Positions 16,136-24,435 of a stretch of DNA of 64,000 bases are shown one piece after another. Source of the stretch: Amaricoccus sp. (GTDB lineage: Bacteria; Pseudomonadota; Alphaproteobacteria; Rhodobacterales; Rhodobacteraceae). The DNA lies in contig NZ_JAGOMQ010000013.1 in assembly GCF_017993425.1 (NCBI RefSeq), positions 1 to 64,000 on the forward strand, written 5' to 3'. The notes beneath the pieces are model-generated. The model had not been told where the DNA came from and ran no database searches. It was given only the letters and a program-made list of their open reading frames with translations. Numbering within the stretch: the stretch's first letter is position 1; every line of letters starts with the position of its first letter. Position numbers and translations under genes: made by a program.

Positions 16136-17530
16136 TCAGAAGTGGATGGCGCGGCCGTAGGCGTCGAGGACGCTCTCGTGCATCATCTCCGACAGCGTCG
16201 GGTGCGGGAACACCGTCTCCATCAGCTCCGCCTCGGTGGTCTCCAGCGTGCGGGCCACCACGTAGCCCTGGATCAGCTCGGTCACCTCCGCGCCCACCAT
16301 GTGCGCGCCGAGGAGCTCGCCGGTCTTCGCGTCGAACACCGTCTTGATCATCCCCTCCGGCTCGCCGAGCGCGATCGCCTTGCCGTTGCCGATGAACGGG
16401 AAGCGGCCGACCTTGACCTCGTAGCCCGCCTCCTTGGCCTTCGCCTCGGTCATCCCGACGCTCGCCACCTGCGGCTGGCAATAGGTGCAGCCGGCGATCG
16501 ACGAGGGCTTCACCGGATGGGCGTGCCTGCCGGCGATCAGCTCGGCCACCATCACCCCCTCGTGGCTCGCCTTGTGCGCGAGCCACGGCGCGCCGGCGAC
16601 GTCGCCGATCGCATAGAGCCCCTCGACGCCGGTGCGGCAGTACTCGTCCGTCACCACATGGGTGCGGTCGATCTTCACCCCCAGCGCCTCCAGCCCGAGG
16701 TTCTCGACGTTGCCGACGATGCCGACCGCGGAGATCACCGTGTCGAAATCGGCCGTCGTGGTCTTGCCGCCCTGCTCGATCGTCGCCGTCACCTTGTCGG
16801 CGCCGCGGTCGAGCTTCTTGACCGTCGCGCCCTCGAGGATCGTCATCTTCTGCTTGGCGAACTGCTTCTTGGCGAAGGCCGAGATCTCCTCGTCCTCGAC
16901 CGGCAGGATGCGCGGCAGCACCTCGACCACCGTCGTCTCGGCCCCGAGCGTGTTGTAGAAGCTCGCGAACTCGATGCCGATCGCGCCCGAGCCGATCACC
17001 AGGAGCTTCTTCGGCTGGTGCGGCGGCACCAGCGCGTGGCGGTAGGACCAGACCCGCTTGCCGTCGGCCTCCAGGCCGGGCAGGTCGCGGGCGCGGGCGC
17101 CGGTGGCGAGGATGATGTTCTTCGCCGCGATCTCCTCGGTCCCCTTGTCGGTCTTGACCGTGATCTTGCCCTTGCCGGCGAGCGTGGCCTCGCCCATCAC
17201 CACCGTGACCTTGTTCTTCTTCAGCAGGTGGCCCACGCCGCCGGCGAGCTGCTTCGCCACGCCGCGCGAGCGCTTCACCACCGCGTCGAGGTCGTAGCCG
17301 ATGCCGTCGGCCTTGAGCCCGAACTCCTTGGCGCGGTGCATCAGGTGGTAGACCTCCGACGAGCGCAGGAGCGCCTTGGTCGGGATGCAGCCCCAGTTGA
17401 GGCAGATGCCGCCGAGGTTCTCGCGCTCGATCACCACCGTCGACAGGCCGAGCTGGGCCGCGCGGATCGCCGCGACGTAGCCTCCGGGCCCGGAGCCGAT
17501 GACGGCGACGTCGTAGGTCTTGGCGGCCAT
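16136..17530 (-). CDS. lpdA: Dihydrolipoyl dehydrogenase (E3)
   Basis: A 464-residue flavoenzyme that reoxidises dihydrolipoamide in 2-oxoacid dehydrogenase complexes and the glycine cleavage system. Seen in order: FAD motif GSGPGGYVAAIRAA, redox pair in GGICLNWGCIPTKALL, NAD motif GSGAIGIEFASFY, and the interface catalytic HPTLSEMMHE. Start set at MAAKTYDVAVIG, with GGAGGAA seven bases upstream, rather than the in-frame ATG 15 bp earlier. The E1 and E2 genes are not in the window. It is preceded by the DUF924 gene on the same strand. Confidence 0.96.
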   Translation of the reverse strand: MAAKTYDVAVIGSGPGGYVAAIRAAQLGLSTVVIERENLGGICLNWGCIPTKALLRSSEVYHLMHRAKEFGLKADGIGYDLDAVVKRSRGVAKQLAGGVGHLLKKNKVTVVMGEATLAGKGKITVKTDKGTEEIAAKNIILATGARARDLPGLEADGKRVWSYRHALVPPHQPKKLLVIGSGAIGIEFASFYNTLGAETTVVEVLPRILPVEDEEISAFAKKQFAKQKMTILEGATVKKLDRGADKVTATIEQGGKTTTADFDTVISAVGIVGNVENLGLEALGVKIDRTHVVTDEYCRTGVEGLYAIGDVAGAPWLAHKASHEGVMVAELIAGRHAHPVKPSSIAGCTYCQPQVASVGMTEAKAKEAGYEVKVGRFPFIGNGKAIALGEPEGMIKTVFDAKTGELLGAHMVGAEVTELIQGYVVARTLETTEAELMETVFPHPTLSEMMHESVLDAYGRAIHF

Positions 17531-17569
17531 GGGCGATTCCTCCATTGAGTCGTTGCGTCTCGTTAACCT

Positions 17570-17598
17570 ATCGCCGGACCTGTCGCCAACCCGGCGAT
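17570..17598 (-). terminator. Hairpin between the DUF924 gene and lpdA
   Basis: ATCGCCGG and CCGGCGAT form a perfect 8-bp stem with a 13-nt loop, directly after the stop of the minus-strand DUF924 gene. It could end that transcript or attenuate read-through into lpdA. A CtrA half-site-like GTTAACC lies beside it at about 17562. Confidence 0.4.
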
Positions 17599-17603
17599 CG
17601 CAA

Positions 17604-18194
17604 TCAGGAGACGGCGCGGACCGCCGCCTGGTAGCCGCCCTCGGCGAGCCAGTCGGCCTCGGCCCGCGACGAGCGCCGGCCGAGCGCCTCGTTGCGGAAC
17701 GGGAATCGGCCGAAGCGGCGGATCACCTCGCGATGCGCGCGGGCGTGCAGCACGTCGAGGTCGGCCGCCCCGCCGAGCAGGCAGCGGCGCACTCCCTGCT
17801 CCTGGTCCTGCAGCGACTCGGAATGGATGAGCGGCAGGCGGATGAACTGGCGCGCGTCCGGCTCCAGCGCGGCGTCGAGGTTGCGGCCGAGCATCCACTT
17901 GGCGGTCGCCTGCGCCTGCGCGTCGGTGGCGTAGGAGAGCGCGCTGCCGCGGAACATGTTGCGCGGGAACTGGTCGAGCAGGATCACCAGCGCGAGGCCC
18001 GAGCGCGGCGCGATGATCCAGTCGCGCAGCGCCCCGTCGCGGGCCTTCTCCCAGAGCGCGAGGTAGCGGCTGCGGCAGGCCTCGTCGACCGCCCCGCCGC
18101 CGTTGTACCAGCCTTTGGCCCCGATCTCGTCGAACCAGAAGCGCAGGATGCCTTGCCAGTCGCGCACGCCCGATTCCCCCTTTGTTTTCCTCAT
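17604..18194 (-). CDS. DUF924 family protein
   Basis: A 196-residue soluble protein with the DUF924 landmarks: ILRFWFDEIGAKGWYNGG at the start, LALVILLDQFPRNMFRG in the middle and LIHSESLQDQEQGVRR further on. The fold is TPR-like and the function unknown. The ATG at 18194 fits the family start. It lies 32 bp after the MFS gene on the same strand, suggesting co-transcription. Confidence 0.88.
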   Translation of the reverse strand: MRKTKGESGVRDWQGILRFWFDEIGAKGWYNGGGAVDEACRSRYLALWEKARDGALRDWIIAPRSGLALVILLDQFPRNMFRGSALSYATDAQAQATAKWMLGRNLDAALEPDARQFIRLPLIHSESLQDQEQGVRRCLLGGAADLDVLHARAHREVIRRFGRFPFRNEALGRRSSRAEADWLAEGGYQAAVRAVS

Positions 18195-18226
18195 TCTCGC
18201 CGAGCCAAGGGGAAAAAGAAAGCGGA

Positions 18227-19465
18227 TCAGCGCGGCGGCGCGTCCGGCGACGACAGCGCCGCCTCGACGGCGACCGGGGTGGCCGTGGCGAGGACCGGCG
18301 CATAGGAGGAGGTCTGCGCCACCGTGGGCGCCGCGCGGCGGGTCATCCGCCAGGCCGCATAGGCCGCGATCAGCGCGAGGCAGCCGCCGACGACGGCGAA
18401 GAACGCGTCCGGCCCGAAGGCCGCCATCACCCAGCCGATCAGGATCGGGCCGATCGCCGCGCCGATTCCGTGGATGAAGAGGAGCCCGCCGGAGGCGGCG
18501 GCCATGTCGGAGGCGTCGAGGAAGTCGTTGGTGTAGGCGATGATCAGCGAATAGAGCGGGTTCGCCACCGCGCCGAGCACGAAGCCGATCGCCATGACGA
18601 CGGCGACGTGGCCCGCGAGGAAGATGCCCGCGAAGGTGAGGGACGCGCCCGTCGCGGTCAGCCCCATGATCAGCAGGCGGCGGTCCATCCGGTCGGAGAT
18701 CCAGCCGACCGGGAACTGGAAGACGAGGCCGCCGGTGTAGGTGAGCGCGACGAAGAGCGCGATCTGGTTGACGCTGAGGCCCTTCTCCGCGCCGAACACC
18801 GCCGACATCGAGAAGATGCCGGCGAAGACGCCGCCGAGCAGGAAGGTGCCGACGCAGCCGAGCGGCGAGATGGCGAAGAGCTGGCCGAGCGACATGCGCT
18901 TGCCGGCCTGGTAGGCGGGCGCGGCGACGGGCGTGAGCAGGATCGGCAGGAAGGCGACCGAGACCAGCACCGACATGACGATGAAGAGCGTATAGCCCGA
19001 GGCGTCGGCGAAGGTGACGAAGGCCTGCGCCGCGATGATCCCGACGATCTGGGTCAGCATGTAGAGCGACAGCGTCTGGCCGCGCGTCTCGTTGGTGGAG
19101 GCCGCGTTGATCCAGCTCTCGGCGACCACGTAGACGCCGGCGAAGCAGAAGCCGACGATCATGCGCATCAGCGTCCAGGCGAGCGGGTCGGGGATCGCCG
19201 GATAGAGCACGAAGACCGCCGAGATCATCGAGGCGAGCGCCGCGAAGACGCGCACGTGCCCGACGCGCCGGATCATTCGCGGGGCGCGGTAGGAGCCGGC
19301 GAGGAACCCGAGGAAGTAGCCGCTCATCACGTAGGACATCGTCTCGGCGTCGTAGCCCTCGAGCGAGCCGCGGATGCCGAGCACCGTCGCCTGCAGGCCG
19401 TTGCCGAGCAGGAGCAGCAGCATGCCGAGGAGGAGGGCCCAGGACTGCTTCAGGACGGCGCGCAT
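18227..19465 (-). CDS. MFS transporter (YcaD-like)
   Basis: A 412-residue, twelve-helix major facilitator protein. Helix 1-2 region LGNGLQATVLGIRGSLEGY and the loop motif VGWISDRMDRR between helices 8 and 9 are typical of the YcaD subgroup. The substrate is unknown; family members are presumed exporters or sugar/drug porters. The C-terminal tail of about 35 residues is Ala/Pro-rich and cytoplasmic. It is followed by the DUF924 gene. Confidence 0.85.
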   Translation of the reverse strand: MRAVLKQSWALLLGMLLLLLGNGLQATVLGIRGSLEGYDAETMSYVMSGYFLGFLAGSYRAPRMIRRVGHVRVFAALASMISAVFVLYPAIPDPLAWTLMRMIVGFCFAGVYVVAESWINAASTNETRGQTLSLYMLTQIVGIIAAQAFVTFADASGYTLFIVMSVLVSVAFLPILLTPVAAPAYQAGKRMSLGQLFAISPLGCVGTFLLGGVFAGIFSMSAVFGAEKGLSVNQIALFVALTYTGGLVFQFPVGWISDRMDRRLLIMGLTATGASLTFAGIFLAGHVAVVMAIGFVLGAVANPLYSLIIAYTNDFLDASDMAAASGGLLFIHGIGAAIGPILIGWVMAAFGPDAFFAVVGGCLALIAAYAAWRMTRRAAPTVAQTSSYAPVLATATPVAVEAALSSPDAPPR

Positions 19466-19486
19466 GGCGGCTCCCCGTGTTCACGA

Positions 19487-19618
19487 TTGCGGCCGAGCCT
19501 GGCGGCCGGCCGGCTGCATGTCGAGACCGCGACGATCGAGGGCGTCGGCCATGGCGGCCCGATCCAGGCCGGCGACGCCTTCGGCAAGCTGGCGCTCGGC
19601 TTCATCGACGCAAGGTAG
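19487..19618 (+). pseudogene. Remnant of an alpha/beta-hydrolase C-terminus
   Basis: About 43 codons ending in TAG at 19616-19618 read as the tail of an alpha/beta hydrolase: VETATIEGVGHGGPIQAG, with a catalytic-type histidine, then [14 protein letters not shown]. There is no room for the rest of the enzyme, because the divergent MFS gene starts at 19465. The stop overlaps the queA 3' end by 17 bp tail-to-tail. Most likely a leftover of a deleted gene; family assignment is by eye and tentative. Confidence 0.4.
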
Positions 19619-20651
19619 CGCCCTCCGGCAGCAGGAGCGAGCTGTCGCCGTAGGAGAAGAAGCGATAGCCCTCCGCGATGGCGTGGGCGTAGATGCGCCG
19701 GATGCGGTCGAGGCCCATCAGCGCCGCGACGAGCATCAGGAGCGTCGAGCGCGGCAGGTGGAAGTTGGTCATCAGCCCGTCCACGGCGCGGAAGCGGTGG
19801 CCGGGGCGGATGAAGATGTCTGTCTCGCCGCGCCAGGGCGCGAGGCCGCCGCGCGCGGCGGCGGTCTCCAGCACGCGCAGCGCGGTGGTGCCGACCGGGA
19901 TGACCCGGCCGCCGGCGGCTCGGGCGGCGCGGACCGCCTCGACGGCGGCGGCGTCGATCTCGCCCCATTCGGCGTGCATCCGGTGGCTGGCGAGATCCTT
20001 CACCGGCAGGAAGGTCCCTGCCCCGACATGCAGCGTGACCCGCGCCGTGGCGACGCCGGCGGCGGCGAGCGCGGCGAGAAGCGGCGCGTCGAGGTGCAGC
20101 GCCGCGGTCGGGGCGGCGACGGCGCCCGGGCGGGCGGCGAAGACGGTCTGGTAATCCTCGCGGTCGGCGGCGTCGGCCTTGCGGCGCGCGGCGATGTAGG
20201 GCGGCAGCGGCGTCTCGCCCGCGGCGTCGAGCGCGGCGGCGAAGGCCTCGCCGGCGCGGTCGAAGCGCAGCCGCACCTCGGCGCCCTCCTTGTCGACGAC
20301 CTCCGCCGACAGGGCCCCGAAGTCGATCCGGTCGCCCGCCGCGAGCCGCTTGCCCGGCCGGGCCAGCGCCCGCCACACCGGCCCGCCGTCGCCCTGCACC
20401 AGCGTGACCTCGATCCGCGCCCCTGCCCCGCCCGCGCGCGGCCTTGTGCCGGTCAGCCGGGCGGGAATCACCTTCGTGTCGTTCAGCACCAGCAGGTCGC
20501 CCGGGGCGAGCCACGCCGGCAGCCGCGCCACGGTGGAATCGGCGATGCCGTCGCCCGCGGCGACCAGCAGCCGCGACGCCGGCCGCGGGCGGGCCGGTCG
20601 GAGCGCGATAAGCTCCTCCGGCAACGTGAAGTCGTAGTCCTCGAGGCGCAT
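19602..20651 (-). CDS. queA: S-adenosylmethionine:tRNA ribosyltransferase-isomerase
   Basis: A 349-residue enzyme that transfers and isomerises the ribose of S-adenosylmethionine onto 7-aminomethyl-7-deazaguanine in tRNA, making epoxyqueuosine. Seen: [18 protein letters not shown] start, [36 protein letters not shown] and the C-terminal [16 protein letters not shown] with [13 protein letters not shown]. The ATG at 20651 gives the normal N-terminus. Divergent from bcp across about 100 bp. Confidence 0.96.
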   Translation of the reverse strand: MRLEDYDFTLPEELIALRPARPRPASRLLVAAGDGIADSTVARLPAWLAPGDLLVLNDTKVIPARLTGTRPRAGGAGARIEVTLVQGDGGPVWRALARPGKRLAAGDRIDFGALSAEVVDKEGAEVRLRFDRAGEAFAAALDAAGETPLPPYIAARRKADAADREDYQTVFAARPGAVAAPTAALHLDAPLLAALAAAGVATARVTLHVGAGTFLPVKDLASHRMHAEWGEIDAAAVEAVRAARAAGGRVIPVGTTALRVLETAAARGGLAPWRGETDIFIRPGHRFRAVDGLMTNFHLPRSTLLMLVAALMGLDRIRRIYAHAIAEGYRFFSYGDSSLLLPEGATLRR

Positions 20652-20752
20652 GGCGGGCCCGTATAGTCGCGCCGGCCGCCGCCCACAATCGAGGCTTGAC
20701 CGGCCGCCGCCGCCAGTGTCACGCCTGCGGACCGGCATTCCAGGAGGTTCCC

Positions 20753-21223
20753 ATGTCGACCGAGCTCGCCCCCGGAGAGACCGCGCCCGGCTTCCGCCTG
20801 CCCCGCGACGGCGGCGGCGAGGTGGCGCTGTCGGACCTCGCGGGGAAGAAGGTCGTGCTCTACTTCTACCCCAAGGACGACACCTCCGGCTGCACGCTGG
20901 AGGCGGTGGAATTCTCGGCCAGGGCGGCGGAATTCGACGCCGCGGGCGTCGCCGTCCTCGGCGTCTCCAAGGACAGCGTCCGCAGCCACGACAAGTTCCG
21001 CGACAAGCACGCCCTCGGCGTGATCCTCCTCTCCGACGAGGGCTCGGACGTCTCCGAGCGCTACGGCGTGTGGGGCGAGAAATCCATGTATGGCAGGAAA
21101 TACATGGGGATAGAGCGCGCGACCTTCCTGATCGACGCCTCGGGCCGGCTCGCCCGCATCTGGCGCAAGGTCAAGGTCCCGGGCCATGTCGAGGAGGTCC
21201 TCGCGGCGGCGAAAGCCCTCTGA
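20753..21223 (+). CDS. bcp: Thioredoxin-dependent peroxiredoxin, BCP/PrxQ family
   Basis: A 156-residue thiol peroxidase with the peroxidatic cysteine in [17 protein letters not shown] strong AGGAGG sits just upstream of the ATG at 20753. The usual second cysteine five residues after the first is absent (Leu-Glu-Ala follows), so this is a one-cysteine form or uses a distant partner; the only other features are normal for the family ([25 protein letters not shown]). It reduces hydrogen and organic peroxides in the cytoplasm. Confidence 0.93.
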   Translation: MSTELAPGETAPGFRLPRDGGGEVALSDLAGKKVVLYFYPKDDTSGCTLEAVEFSARAAEFDAAGVAVLGVSKDSVRSHDKFRDKHALGVILLSDEGSDVSERYGVWGEKSMYGRKYMGIERATFLIDASGRLARIWRKVKVPGHVEEVLAAAKAL

Positions 21224-21407
21224 CCGACCCGCCGCTCGCCCCCCGGGTGAGCAGATATCCGCCGACCGAACGCCCCCGCGGTCATTCTCCGCCCCGTCGC
21301 ATTGCCTTGCCCGGAAGCCGTCCATATGAGTCCCCGCGGCGTCCGAGGGGGGCCAAGCGGAGCGCAACCACCGGGCAGGCGGACGAATGGCGGGACGAGG
21401 TCGAGGG

Positions 21408-22724
21408 ATGAAGGGAGCCGTCTCCGCGGCGTTTCCGGAGCGGCGGGTCTTCATCCACACCGACCAGGGCGCCCGCTATCTGCGGCTCTCCACCACCGTC
21501 CAGGCCCTTCTCGTCCTCGTCGGCCTCGCGCTCGCCGGCTGGCTCGTCGCCGCCACCGCCGACTTCGCCGTCGACCGCATCGCCGCGGACGGCGAGGCCG
21601 ATCCGCAGGTGGCGCTGGGCGAGGCCTACCGCGCCCGGCTCGACGCGCTGATCGCCGAGCGCGACGCCCGCGCCGTCGACGCGCTCGCCGCGCAGAAGCG
21701 CTTCCAGACCGCCATGGACCAGATCGCCCGCCAGCAGGCCGCGATCATGGAGGCGCTCGAGGGCCGCCGCGAGCTCGAGAGCGCGCTCGACGTCACCCGC
21801 GCCCGCCTGCGCGACACCATCGAGGAGCGCGACGCCGCCGTCGCCGAGGCGGCCCAGGTCGCCGCCGAGGCCGAGGCCGCCCGCCTCGCCGCCGCCGGCG
21901 GACCCTCGCCGGCCGACCTCGTCGCGACGCTCCAGGCGGTGACCGGCAAGCTCGCCGACGTGGTCGAGGACCGCGACGCCGCCGTCGCCGAGCGCGCCGC
22001 GCTGACCGGCGAGCTCGCCTCGGCGGAGCTCGACCTCCGCCTCGCCAACCGCCGCCAGGACGAGATGATCGGCGAGCTGCGCGACGCCGTCGCCACCTCG
22101 AGCGGCACGCTCGAGAAGGCGCTCTCCGAGGCCGGGCTCGACGTCGACAGCACGCTCGCCGCCACCCGCATGGCCTATTCCGGCCAGGGCGGCCCGCTGG
22201 TGCCGATCGGCGTCTCCAGCCGCTCCGCCCCGGGCGACGACCCCAACGCCAGCCGCTTCGACGAGCTGATGGTCGACGTCGACCGCATGAACCTGCTGCG
22301 CATCGCGCTCGGCAAGGTGCCCTACGCCATGCCGGTCAAGGACGCCTACCGCTTCACCTCGGGCTTCGGCTACCGCAGCGACCCCAAGGGCCGCGGCCGC
22401 CGGATGCACGCCGGCGTCGACTTCGCCGCGCCGCAGGGGACGCCGATCTACGCCGCCGCCGACGGCGTGGTGGTCGGCGCCGAGCGCGAATCGGGCTACG
22501 GCAACGTCGTGCGCATCCGCCACGAGTTCGGCTTCGAGACCCTCTACGCCCACCAGAGCCGCATCCTCGTGAAGCCCGGACAACGGATCTCGCGCGGTGA
22601 CCACATTGGTGATATGGGACGCACGGGGCGCGTGACTGGGGTCCACCTCCACTACGAGGTGCACCTGAACGGCCGCGCCGTGAACCCTATGACCTATGTG
22701 GAGGCCGCCCGGGATGTTTTCTAA
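21408..22724 (+). CDS. M23 (LytM) endopeptidase with coiled coil, partner of bactofilin
   Basis: A 438-residue inner-membrane-anchored cell-wall peptidase: one N-terminal helix (about 30-50), a long coiled coil (about 75-260), and a C-terminal LytM domain. The zinc ligands are all present: H and D of RRMHAGVDFAAP and the HLH of GVHLHYEV. Such enzymes cut peptide crosslinks in peptidoglycan. The stop overlaps the bactofilin start by 11 bp. In other bacteria bactofilin-M23 pairs act together in localised wall remodelling and cell shape; that role here is inference. An alternative start lies 21 bp upstream. Confidence 0.92.
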   Translation: MKGAVSAAFPERRVFIHTDQGARYLRLSTTVQALLVLVGLALAGWLVAATADFAVDRIAADGEADPQVALGEAYRARLDALIAERDARAVDALAAQKRFQTAMDQIARQQAAIMEALEGRRELESALDVTRARLRDTIEERDAAVAEAAQVAAEAEAARLAAAGGPSPADLVATLQAVTGKLADVVEDRDAAVAERAALTGELASAELDLRLANRRQDEMIGELRDAVATSSGTLEKALSEAGLDVDSTLAATRMAYSGQGGPLVPIGVSSRSAPGDDPNASRFDELMVDVDRMNLLRIALGKVPYAMPVKDAYRFTSGFGYRSDPKGRGRRMHAGVDFAAPQGTPIYAAADGVVVGAERESGYGNVVRIRHEFGFETLYAHQSRILVKPGQRISRGDHIGDMGRTGRVTGVHLHYEVHLNGRAVNPMTYVEAARDVF

Positions 22725-23232
22725 GAGCCGCACGCCGGACGTCGTTCCGCAGCCAGCCTCGACCCAGCCGCCGGGCCTCGCGGAAGCGCCGTCCGAGCCG
22801 CGGGCGAGCTTCGCGCCGAGCGCCCCCAAGGCGAAGCCGGCCGCCTCGGTGCTGTCCTCCGACCTCACGATCAGCGGCAACATCCGCTCGAGCGGCGACA
22901 TCCAGATCGAGGGCAACGTCGAGGGCGACGTGCGCTCGCAGGTGGTGATCGTCGGCGAGAGCGCGACGGTCCAGGGCGAGATCGTCGCCGACGAGGTGGT
23001 GGTCCACGGCCGGGTGGTCGGCCGGCTGCGCGGCATCAAGATCCGCCTGACCTCGACGGCGCGGGTCGAGGGCGACATCGTCCACAAGACGATCGCGATC
23101 GAGAACGGCGCGCATTTCGAGGGCTCGGTGCAGCGCCAGGACGACCCGACCGGCCAGCAGGGCCAGCCCGCCCGCATCGCCGGCCCGTCGTCGTCGCGCC
23201 CCCTGCCCGCTCCCGCCGAAGCGACCTCCTGA
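22714..23232 (+). CDS. Bactofilin (polymer-forming cytoskeletal protein)
   Basis: A 172-residue protein with a Pro-rich N-terminal tail, the bactofilin beta-helix core (about 50-145: LSSDLTISGNIRSSGDIQIEG, VVVHGRVVGRLRG, ARVEGDIVHKTIAIENGAHFEG) and a Pro/Ser-rich C-tail. Start set at MFSKSRTPD, with GGAGG nine bases upstream, overlapping the end of the M23 gene, so translation is coupled. Bactofilins form membrane-associated filaments that recruit wall enzymes; the adjacent M23 peptidase is the likely client. Confidence 0.93.
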   Translation: MFSKSRTPDVVPQPASTQPPGLAEAPSEPRASFAPSAPKAKPAASVLSSDLTISGNIRSSGDIQIEGNVEGDVRSQVVIVGESATVQGEIVADEVVVHGRVVGRLRGIKIRLTSTARVEGDIVHKTIAIENGAHFEGSVQRQDDPTGQQGQPARIAGPSSSRPLPAPAEATS

Positions 23233-23315
23233 CACGGGCTCCGGCTTCCGGTTCCGAAGGGCTCCGGCCTCTCCGGGTTTCCCGGGAGGCCAGGTCGGCC
23301 CCGCGACGGCGCTTA

Positions 23316-23406
23316 CCGGGAGACATGTCTCCCGGCCCGACGCGGAGCGGCCGGGGCGGGGACGGCGGAACCTCCAAGTGAGTCGAACGGCGCCGCGAAA
23401 TGCGCC
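23316..23406 (+). repeat. Palindrome-headed dispersed repeat, copy A (partner at 40380-40476)
   Basis: It opens with the perfect palindrome CCGGGAGACATGTCTCCCGG (23316-23335) and continues for about 70 bp that match the reverse complement of 40380-40450 at roughly 89%, without gaps. A short frame inside, MSPGPTRSGRGGDGGTSK then TGA, is preserved in the partner copy. It lies in the 312-bp tail-to-tail spacer between bactofilin and the DUF2189 gene (23233-23544), which otherwise holds only the partial hairpin-chain repeat at 23446. Confidence 0.85.
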
Positions 23407-23445
23407 GGCGCGCGCCGGCGATCTCCGCCCCTCCCCGGAGCTGCC

Positions 23446-23506
23446 GATCGACCGAAGCGGGCTCGCCCCGCGCGGCTCCGCGCAACAGGCGAAGGCGCCG
23501 CTTTCG
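23446..23506 (-). repeat. Partial, degenerate third copy of the hairpin-chain repeat
   Basis: Read on the minus strand, this 61-bp segment aligns with the last two hairpins of the elements at 33334 and 61016: CGAAAGC-GCGCC-TTCGC, a GCGCGGGGCGAGCCCGC block, then the invariant CCGCTTCGGTCGATC. It is clearly related but less conserved than the other two copies. Confidence 0.65.
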
Positions 23507-23544
23507 ACCCGGGTTCTCCTCCGCCGTAGCGGCGCGTCCCGCCC

Positions 23545-24339
23545 TCACCCGTGCGGCAAGGGCGCGATCACCCGCCGGTAGAGATGCCACGTCGCGTGCC
23601 CCAGCACCGGAAGCGCGACCAGCAGCCCGAGGAAGAACGGGACCATCGCCGCCGCGAGCGAGACGGCGATGACCAGCGCCCAGGTCAGCATCGGCAGCGG
23701 GTTCCTCTTCACCGCCTCGACGCTCGTCGCCATGGCGGTGACGAAGTCCACCTCGCGGTCGAGCAGGAGCGGCAGCGACACCGCGGTCACCGAGAACAGC
23801 GCCAGCGCGATCGCGCCGCCGACCAGCGTGCCGACGACCAGCATCCCGAGGCCGGCGCCGGTGGTGAACAGGATGTCTATGTCGGAATAGACCGCGAAGC
23901 GCATCCGCCCGAGGAAGATCGCCAGAATCAGCCGGGCGAACCACATCCAGATCAGGAACCCCGCCAGCATGACGAAGGCCATCATCGGCATCTGCCGGTT
24001 TCGCTCGGCCCAGATCACCCCGAGCACGCCGGCCCAGTCGAGCGGCTCGCCCGCCTCGCGGCGGCGGCTCACCTCGTAGAGGCCGATGGCGAGGAAGGGC
24101 CCGATCAGCGGGAAGGCGAGCGCCAGCGGCACGATCCAGAGCGGCTGCTCCAGGCGCCAGAGCTCGAGGAAGATCGCGATGCCGCAGAGCGCGTAGACCG
24201 CGCCGAAGAACAGCCCGAACTGCGGCGCGGCGCGGAAGTCGAGCCAGCCGGCATGGAGCGACTCGTAGACGTCGTCCTTGGTGATCGGCCGTACCAGCGG
24301 CCTCGGCGCGCCCGTCGTCGGCGTGGCGGTCGTGGTCAT
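23545..24339 (-). CDS. DUF2189 family membrane protein
   Basis: A 264-residue integral membrane protein with about six helices and the family entry motif RPITKDDVYESLHAGWLDFRAAP, followed by GPFLAIGLYEVSRRREAGEP. Function is unknown; relatives are common in alpha- and betaproteobacteria. Start set at MTTTATPTT because GGGAGAGAA lies at a good distance, not at the ATG 15 bp upstream. An FNR-like half box lies about 60 bp upstream. Confidence 0.88.
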   Translation of the reverse strand: MTTTATPTTGAPRPLVRPITKDDVYESLHAGWLDFRAAPQFGLFFGAVYALCGIAIFLELWRLEQPLWIVPLALAFPLIGPFLAIGLYEVSRRREAGEPLDWAGVLGVIWAERNRQMPMMAFVMLAGFLIWMWFARLILAIFLGRMRFAVYSDIDILFTTGAGLGMLVVGTLVGGAIALALFSVTAVSLPLLLDREVDFVTAMATSVEAVKRNPLPMLTWALVIAVSLAAAMVPFFLGLLVALPVLGHATWHLYRRVIAPLPHG

Positions 24340-24372
24340 CCGGTTCTCTCCCATCTGCGGCGTCGCGGGCGC

Positions 24373-24402
24373 AAGGTAGGCCGCCGCTTCGCGGCCGGCC
24401 TT
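24373..24402 (-). terminator. Hairpin between the methyltransferase and DUF2189 genes
   Basis: AAGG-TA-GGCCGC and GCGGCC-GG-CCTT pair with a 6-nt loop, directly after the stop of the minus-strand methyltransferase gene. Probable transcript end, without a T run. Confidence 0.45.
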
Positions 24403-24414
24403 ACTCTAGATCAA
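24401..24414 (-). promoter_or_regulatory. Partial FNR/FnrL-like box upstream of the DUF2189 gene
   Basis: On the minus strand the sequence reads TTGATCTAGAGTAA: a perfect TTGAT half site, 4-bp spacer, and a second half matching ATCAA at three of five positions. It is 62 bp before the gene start. A single good half site can occur by chance; offered as a weak candidate only. Confidence 0.2.
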
Positions 24415-24435
24415 GCCGCGTCGCGGGAAAACCGG

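Noticed and set aside
18182-19486. Plus-strand frame antisense to the MFS gene, upstream of the hydrolase remnant
   Set aside because: Asp/Glu/Arg-rich mirror sequence; only the last ~43 codons look like real protein.
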